DNA of 64,000 bases from Urophycis tenuis (taxonomy: Eukaryota; Chordata; Actinopteri; Gadiformes; Phycidae). Positions within the stretch are counted from its first letter, which is position 1. Each line of letters opens with the position of its first letter. Positions 1-64,000 of the stretch are shown one piece after another. The stretch covers positions 2,356,600 through 2,420,599 of the forward strand of contig JAXIVH010000018.1 in the NCBI GenBank assembly GCA_036785325.1, read 5' to 3'. The translations under genes were made by a program, and so were the position numbers. The notes below the pieces were generated by a model. That model had not been told where the DNA came from. It did not search any database and worked only from the letters and a program-made list of their open reading frames with translations.

Positions 1-203
1 ATAATTAGTAATATATAATTAGTCCGACACATTGTAGCAACAATCAAATCAGCCCATTGTCTTTAAGCCTCTCTAAAGACACGACAGCCAATCACAGCTC
101 ATCAGCGTCATCATGTTGCGTTCAACCTCTGTGTGTTCCTACGAGCCTCTCTGACCCTGTGATGGTCCTCACCCCCCCCCCCCCCCCCCCGCCCCCTGAG
201 CAG

Positions 204-56999
<56,796 letters not shown>

Positions 57000-57940
57000 G
57001 GAGACTCACGGCTCGCCGCCCCCCTCCAGCGCCTCCTCCTCCTCCTCCCGGGAAGTCCACCGCCGCTGCGTGGGAGGCAGTGGGTCACCGCGGCCTGTCG
57101 CTAACCTACACACCAGCACCTGTGACTGAGGTTTATGCAGGTGGGGGGGGGGGGGGGGGGCATCGCGTGTCCTACCTCTGCGATGTCATGCCGGCCTTTC
57201 TGCAACGCGTCTCAACCGATCTCGACCGGCGACAAACTGTGTGTTTTTTTTTTTCCCGTGCTTCTCCGTGTTTTGACACCACACCGACGAACAGAACGTG
57301 TTCAAAGCGCGCGGCTGTTTTATTTCGTTGTTGTCGGTTGTCTCCGCCGAGTTGTGCGGGTGAAGCCGCTAAACCTTTTTTTATCAACCCGCCTCCGCCG
57401 TCTGGTGTCTGAATGCACACTTTAGAATCACCTGAACCCCCGCGACCTCCGGCAACAAACACCGCTACTGTCTGGGTGTTGTGATGCTCAAACCCCCCCG
57501 CCTGGAGGGACGCTGTGTTGCACGTCTCTAAAGGGCGCCATGTCTCACCACGGCTGTGTCAAGAGCTCTGCAATCTCCCTGCCATCTTTACAGGGTCAAA
57601 TCGTACCGACAAAGCCTTCAGTGATCTCTGAACCCACGAGTGTGTAACAACAGGGTGTTACAGTGTAGCTCAGTGCCGTGGTGATGTTGTCAACAGCGGG
57701 ACAGATATTTCTGTTGTCCTACGACAAAACATGCAGTAATAATCTTCTATTCTAATCGTTGTGTTGTAATGTGCCCTCCTCCTTGTGATTCTCTTCTGTC
57801 CGGCTGTAGAGTAACATGTTTTTATTTATTTCATTTTATTTAATCTGTGTTCCTTGCTATGTATTGTGTAAGCTATAAAACATATCTGTCCTTATATAAA
57901 TGTGATTAAAGTGAAATAAAAAAAAAAAGATTAAAGTGCC
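57000..57940 (+). other. ryr1: ryr1 3' untranslated region with poly(A) signals
   Basis: Non-coding sequence follows the stop and contains a G-run (57142-57160). It ends with ATTAAA at 57905-57910 and AATAAA at 57915-57920, followed by an A-rich stretch. A 3'UTR of about 0.93 kb is reasonable. The exact cleavage site is not visible. Confidence 0.7.
57905..57920 (+). promoter_or_regulatory. Polyadenylation signals ATTAAA and AATAAA
   Basis: Two hexamers lie 4 bp apart, about 910 bp after the ryr1 stop. They are the only canonical pair I find shortly downstream of the stop. Confidence 0.65.
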
Positions 57941-58654
57941 TTTTTCCCCTTGATAGTGCTGCACAGTGGGCTTCAGTGTCTTTCAAAATGTCTTTGTCAG
58001 AGAAAATAACAAAAAAGGCTGAAACCGCTCTGACCAAGTGTGTGTGTGTGTGTGTGTGTGCACATGTGTACAAGTGTGTGCGTTTCTGTGTGCACATGAT
58101 AATGAAGAGCCTCTCAAGGTAGTTACTTGCATACACCAGATAATGCTGCATTGTAAACCAGGAGGAGACAACCTTGGTGTTTTGATGCTTTATCTCAAGA
58201 ACTATTTGCATAACCTGAAACTCCCTGAACATAAGTCATCCGAGAAATGCACTGAATCTTTTGAAAAAGGTGGTTTTGTCATCCTTTTGTTTTTAGTGAT
58301 TTTGGGGTTGAAACAACAAATATAAAAAAAAACATAATTAGTAACTTTATTAAGGTGACTAGGTATATAACCATTAGTAATGCACTGGTTTGAAAATAAA
58401 CTTCTTATCTTCTTGGAATGCCATAATCTCTAAATGTAGACCTACGGTAAATAATGTGTTTGTATGTTTTGTAGAAACAACTAAATTGAAATATTGAAAT
58501 CACACATCAATATTATCGTTATTTATTGTATCTCTTTGTGTTTTTAAGTGTACACTGAAATCTAAAAGTTTCAGTATATTTGAGTTTTTTATGTTTGTCA
58601 TTATGAACAACATTTTGTTTCATCGGTTGGCCACACCATCTTAGCAGTAAGATA

Positions 58655-58735
58655 CTTATTTCAAGATTCAAGATTCTTTATTGATCCCTGGGGGAAATTC
58701 AAGGTCCAAGCAGCTCAAGACGTAGACTTGAAAAA
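58655..58735. mobile_element. Retroelement end fragment
   Basis: Attcaagattctttattgat ccctgggggaaattcaa is a common teleost dispersed sequence in inverted orientation. Only the end is visible. Confidence 0.5.
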
Positions 58736-59369
58736 TAAAAGAAATAAGAAATAAGAAAGGACAAGGTCCACATTTATGTGCTGTAGGTTCCACGATGATT
58801 GTAAGGTGCATTTTCACAGTGATGGTGGTGCAACAAGGCCATACAGTGCAGGTATAGTCAGAAGACCAGTATTGAATAATAAAAAATATGCTACATAAGG
58901 AAATATGGGATGGAAATTTGTAATGTAAATATCTTAAATATATAAATATAAATATGTAAAAATTGCTACCTAATATATTTATTGCTACCTATATATATAT
59001 TTCTTGAATATTGTCTTATTTCCAAATATAAAAACTTAAAGGTATAGGCAAATTGGGGGAACCAGCCAGAGGAATCTTGAAAGTATCCAACAGAAGAAAT
59101 CCCACCTCTCCCTGCAGGCCTCCCTCCAAAGCCCCTCCGCCAAAACAAAGGAGTAGCTCGCTAGCTACAGGTCTGCTTAGCCTTAGATCGACAGACAGGT
59201 AAGCCATCCAATCATTTCATTCGGTCATATTACGGGCCGGCAACAGCAACAGATACCACACTCATATAGCATTTGATTCATTAAATGCTTTCGGGATGAA
59301 AAGAGAATTTCAACGAAGATGACCCAAAAAGCTTAAAAAATACCAGACTTACCCTACCTTTTTTTATAC

Positions 59370-59373
<4 letters not shown>

Positions 59374-59436
<63 letters not shown>

Positions 59437-59495
59437 CTATTTTTCACAATATTATACTTGACCAGTGCAACAATTACATTCCTGTGACTAATATG

Positions 59496-59530
<35 letters not shown>
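59374..59530. repeat. TA microsatellites
   Basis: Two (TA)n arrays (59374-59432 and about 59500-59530) lie in the sequence downstream of ryr1. Confidence 0.95.
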
Positions 59531-59532
<2 letters not shown>

Positions 59533-61319
59533 TCATCATCATACTTCATTAATTCACAACAGACTGCAGGTGAAAGGTCACAGGAGTGCACCATCAATGC
59601 ACCAGCCAACCAGTTTCACCAGTCACTTATCAAAATAATGTGTAATAACACGACAGGAGCCCACTGCTCTTTTCCCAGTAAAAGGCACAAAAAAAGGCAG
59701 CCTCAAAGTTAAAAGTGCAAGTCTGTGAGTGTGAGCTTTAAGGATCAGTCTGTGGAGGTTGTGAAAGCAGCCATCTGCTGGCCGGGTCGTGTTTGAGATT
59801 CACCGCTCGCCGCTACAAGGTCAGCCGCCACCTGAGTGCTTCCCAGCGCCGGCTCTGTTTGCATCATTCATGACCTGCATGTGATAAATGCTGAGGATGC
59901 TTATGGACGCTTGGCTGTTAGCGAACGGCTCCACGGCCTCTCTTGCTCCATATTCTTCCCCTGAGAAACAGAACTGGAGCTGCTGGACCGCTCGGTCAGA
60001 GAGAGACATGGAGATGAAGGGAAGGCTTGCTGGTGCAGGGAAATAAACACCACTGCTTTCAGAGATAACGCTCTATATGTAATAAAAGTGCAGTCTAATA
60101 TAATAAAGGTGCACACTCTTTTTCTCTTTTAAAGGATCTTTTTTATAAACTCTAAACAGCGTGCGTGAGTCTGATCCATGGGATATATTGCAATATATAT
60201 TGCAACCATAATATATGGTTTTGGTGCAGGAAGGCCAAAGGCTTCATCTGCTCCAAAGCCTCCTTGGTTTCACTATCAGCCTTTGAGATCTCACCAAGTA
60301 GCTCAAGCATTTTTAAAAACTGAAGATCAACAATGGAAGAGAAACTGTTAACATGACATATGTGAGACACACAAACACACACACACACACACACACACAT
60401 ACATACGATGTGGGACAATGTGAAGGTAGTGCTTAATGGGGGAAGCCACTTTTAACTGTGTGCAGCACAACGTGAACCTTTGTAAAGACTGTAAGCGCGT
60501 GCGTGGACTCCTTTCACAACGAGCAGCCCTTCCCTCCACAGAGATACGGCGTGCAGGACGGCTAACCAGAGCGCGGCCGGAGCAGGGCAGATCAGCAACC
60601 AGGGGTAAGGGGGCCACAGAGGTTAATGTGTAATTTTGGTGGGGCCTGGGGTGGCCGTGGATTGGAGGAAGGGACGTCTCTGTGATATATCCTCATAGCC
60701 TGAGCTTCGGTCCATTTAGCCGCCGCGTTCCCGTTCGTCGGGACAGACATTGACCTGTGGGAGACACTCAGGAGACATGCAGGTAACAAGAGCCGAATGA
60801 GGGGGAACGTGTTTAGTATTGGAGAGACGGCTCGCTGTTCCTCCGTCGCCTGTAGACGCGAGTAGCTAGTCACTGATTTCCTCTGCATAGGATGTGAGGT
60901 ATTCTGTTTGTTCTTCTGTTTAATTTGATGAAGTTCTAGTCATTATTTATCTGTTTTATTTATGAATTAGGGTTTCAATCTTGGTGTTGTGAGCACTGTG
61001 AGCTATGTTCAATGTCCTCACTCGTTCTTTTTTGTGTTAAAGGCTGAGCTTGTGGTAACTGCACAGTGTTTTCACCCCGGCAGGAGCAGAGCAGTGCACA
61101 TGAGGGACGCCGGTCAGGCCTCGTGTTAACTAATCCACTAAAGCATCGTGTTCAGGGGCTGCCGTGCGGTGCGTCCCTCTCCAGGAGGAGGAGGTGGAGG
61201 TAGAGGTGGAGGTGGAGGTGGAGGAGGTGGTGGTGCTGTGTCCCCCGGGATCAGTAACTGGAATCTGTCCCTGCCGTATGTCGAAGATCGCAGGGTCCGG
61301 ACGGTTACTGTGCCCTGGG

Positions 61320-61535
<216 letters not shown>

Positions 61536-62418
61536 CATTGACATGTCCAAAGCAGGAAAAATAACCAGACAGTTAGCCCAGTTTAGTTTAGTTTAGTTTA
61601 GCCCAAAGAAGTTTAGATAGTAAATTTGAATGGGTTAAAGTTAAGCATAATCTTATAATCTACCCAGACTATTGTGAACTGTATTGCCAAACTAAAGACC
61701 GACATTACTCAAAGATAAATTTGCATAATTGTTGCCTGTTGAGTTTATAAATTAAATTCTAATCCTAATTGAAATACAACAGACTCAAGGTACAAACTCT
61801 TATTTATTGTGATATCCTTTGACTCTGTTCTGTTTGGTTATACATGTTAGTATATGGTTGTCTTTATGTATAATCTGAGTTGTTTAGTTCCCCATGCATT
61901 CTCTTTCAGTGTTTTCCAATGTAGCCAATAGGTGGCAGGAGGGAGTAACTTTAAATGCATCGGTTTTGTTGTACAGCAAACTTTGTTGATGACTAAATAA
62001 ACAAATACTTTGCAATGTCTATGTGCACGCCTCACTGGGTAAGGAATTAATGTTGCATATGTGGTTTCCAAGCAACAAGTACATTGAGTATGGAAATAAT
62101 TAGTTTTAGAGAGTGTTTTTCTTTCGGAGAACCACAAATACATGGTTATGTAACAGTTGGAGATTTATAGCCAGACAAACAAGAGAATGGGGGGGGAACA
62201 GCAGCAGAAAAAAAAACATTCTTTCACCAGTAGAAGCCTGGCGCACTGTAACGTTTCAAGAGCATTTTCAAGAAAAGATGATTATTTTCAAATGGTCCAG
62301 GGAGACCTCTGGAAACACAGCTTTTCTGGGTTCTTTATTAACAGAAATGCTTAACTGAGCGACAGCAGCAGCGTTCACCTCGCCTAGTCAGCGGTGATGA
62401 CACAGTAAAGGGGGAGGC

Positions 62419-62423
<5 letters not shown>

Positions 62424-62466
<43 letters not shown>

Positions 62467-62508
62467 CACACATACACACACACACACACACATACACACA
62501 CGCACACA

Positions 62509-62540
<32 letters not shown>

Positions 62541-62686
62541 TACACACACGTGGCGAGTTCTAGCCTTTCTGTTGCATATCCTCTGTGCTATGCCCCCCCC
62601 TCTCCTGTCACCTATAACCAACACTATTCGGGTCATACATTCCCCAGAGGTCACTCCTATTCTATTATGGGACCATTGCTGACCTG

Positions 62687-62725
<39 letters not shown>
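62424..62725. repeat. CA microsatellites
   Basis: (CA)n tracts at 62424-62549 and 62690-62724, separated by 140 bp of unique-looking sequence. Confidence 0.95.
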
Positions 62726-62727
<2 letters not shown>

Positions 62728-62794
62728 CCCACACATACCACACCAGAATATTCATAGAAAAGCCTTTATTTATCGTTCCCTTGGTGACTGGTGA

Positions 62795-63095
62795 ACGGGC
62801 CACATTGTGCAGGGGGCACCGGTGGTACAGCAGGTCGCTCCGGCTGCCGGGCGGTTGCCGGTTCGATCCCCAGGCTACTCTCCAAAGTGTTTTTGAGGCG
62901 TCCCTGAGAAAGACTCCCTTACCCTGAATGCTCCCCAGGAAGCTGGCTGCTGTGGTGGTGGCCTGCGTGGTCGTCAATGCCGCCGGTGAATGAATGTGTG
63001 AGGGAATGTGTGAGGGAATGTGTGAGGGAATGTGAGGCGCCATTGTTTGGCGCTTTGAGTGCCCACAGGTTAGCAGAGAAAGCACTGTGTAACCG
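62795..63095 (+). mobile_element. tRNA-derived SINE
   Basis: A head gcaccggtggtacagcaggt with B-box ccggttcgatcccc is followed by ccctgagaaagactccctta, a short tandem gtgtgagggaat array and the tail gcgctttgagtgcccacagg. It lies downstream of ryr1 and is not part of a gene. Confidence 0.75.
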
Positions 63096-64000
63096 CGGTT
63101 ACACTCACCATCATGTGTCCGGTCCACGCTCTGTTCTGCGTGATTGAAGGAGTGTGGATGTGTCATAATGTGTTGGTACTGAATGGGTTCCTTTTCACTT
63201 GTTGTGCTGTTGAAGGGATGACGACGTGTTAATGGTGCCGCTATATTTCTGTGATTTTCTTGCTCCATTTTGACACACCCGTCACAGTAATAGCACCTGT
63301 ACAACCAAAAATGTGCCGCACTTTTATAAAGAGAGTTTTTTGAACTGAGAAGCAGACTCTTTGCTACGAATGAAACCAAATTCTGTAAACTGAAGTTTAT
63401 TGAAACCAAGGTTTATGAGTATGTTTGCAAAAATACCTTTGTACTATATATAGCTTACTGATGGTAGAGAAAATAAAGACTTATTTACAGCTACACCGAA
63501 CATCAAACGCCATTACTTGCTACACACGTTTCATCAAGACGATAGACACGCCTCTTATGCTTTTATTTTTTTAACTGATAAATAATGGCATCATCGACGA
63601 CAATAACTAAAAACGTCACAAAAAGACGAGAAAAAAAAAATCTCAAAATATATTACACGAGAGTAAAGAGAAAGCCAATCCTGTACAGTCCGTCAATAAA
63701 TATCCTCCTCAACTCTTCAACTCATCCCAACAGAGTTCCACCACAGAGGCAGCCAATCTCCAGAAACCAGAAACCTTATTCACCCAAGCACTCTACGGAG
63801 GGCTGGTTGCCGTTGCCAGGGCAACCACGAGTGGAGTGGAGTGGAGTGGAGTGGGGGGGCGGGGCGGGGGGGTGGCGGTGGAGGCGGTGGCGGCGGTCGT
63901 TGTGTGGATTTCACTCCACATAGTCGCATATTAGTATCCATCTTGTCACCCTCTCTCCAAAATGAACAAAGGCTGAAGCTCACCTACTGTGTGGGAAATT

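Noticed and set aside
63390..63983. 3' end of a neighbouring minus-strand gene
   Set aside because: Hexamers such as AATAAA on the minus strand exist, but there is no coding sequence in the window to support it; the Pro-rich frame at 63780-63983 comes from a GGC/GGT repeat.

Overview
The window is vertebrate nuclear DNA, almost certainly from a teleost fish. About nine tenths of it is one gene on the + strand: a skeletal-muscle-type ryanodine receptor (ryr1), from roughly residue 330 of the usual ~5,000 to the stop codon at 56997-56999. I place 96 coding exons (about 4,770 codons). Every one has an AG acceptor and GT donor, and the codon phases join from exon to exon except at four exons near the 3' end. 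Exons before 204 lie upstream of the window. I favour RYR1 over RYR2/RYR3 because of the divergent region between SPRY2 and SPRY3, the acidic region in the exon at 15891-16478, and two alternative microexons of exactly the mammalian ASI (15 bp) and ASII (18 bp) sizes. I cannot tell ryr1a from ryr1b. The very heavy GT/CA and CT/GA microsatellite load recalls cod-like fishes (Gadiformes); that is only an inference.

Layout: N-terminal core (0.2-3.1 kb), SPRY1 (3.4-5.3), RyR repeats 1/2 (5.6-7.0), SPRY2 (7.7-9.5), SPRY3 (10.1-13.3), junctional solenoid with acidic insert (14.3-17.9), bridging solenoid (19.7-23.9), RyR repeats 3/4 with the PKA/CaMKII-type site (24.0-25.8), second helical solenoid (26.2-30.9), ASI microexon (32.96), calmodulin-binding region (36.3-39.5), central domain and ASII (41.9-48.7), a 1.35 kb exon with EF-hands and divergent region 1 (48.8-50.1), membrane domain S1-S6 with the pore (50.4-56.2), zinc-binding C-terminal domain (56.3-57.0) and 3'UTR (57.0-57.94). 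From 57.94 to 64 kb I see only repeats, a SINE and a few weak coding-like fragments.

Introns hold microsatellites, minisatellites, a 5'-truncated antisense L1/Tx1-type LINE (about 18.02-19.53 kb), many tRNA-derived SINEs, and two divergently oriented tRNA-Val(CAC) sequences (13.52-14.05 kb).

The most interesting signal is structural. Several intronic tandem duplications start at exon-intron junctions and copy the splice site itself: 15 copies of an acceptor (12.42-12.93 kb), a 70-bp doubled acceptor (21.17-21.31 kb), about seven copies of a donor (53.28-53.80 kb), and a ~150-bp duplication of the last donor (56.59-56.86 kb). The second signal is a cluster of six or seven single-base length changes confined to the exons for S3-S6, the pore and the C-terminus, all in GC-rich runs beside long CT repeats. 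These look like uncorrected sequence errors that would break an automatic gene model, although a real lesion is not excluded.
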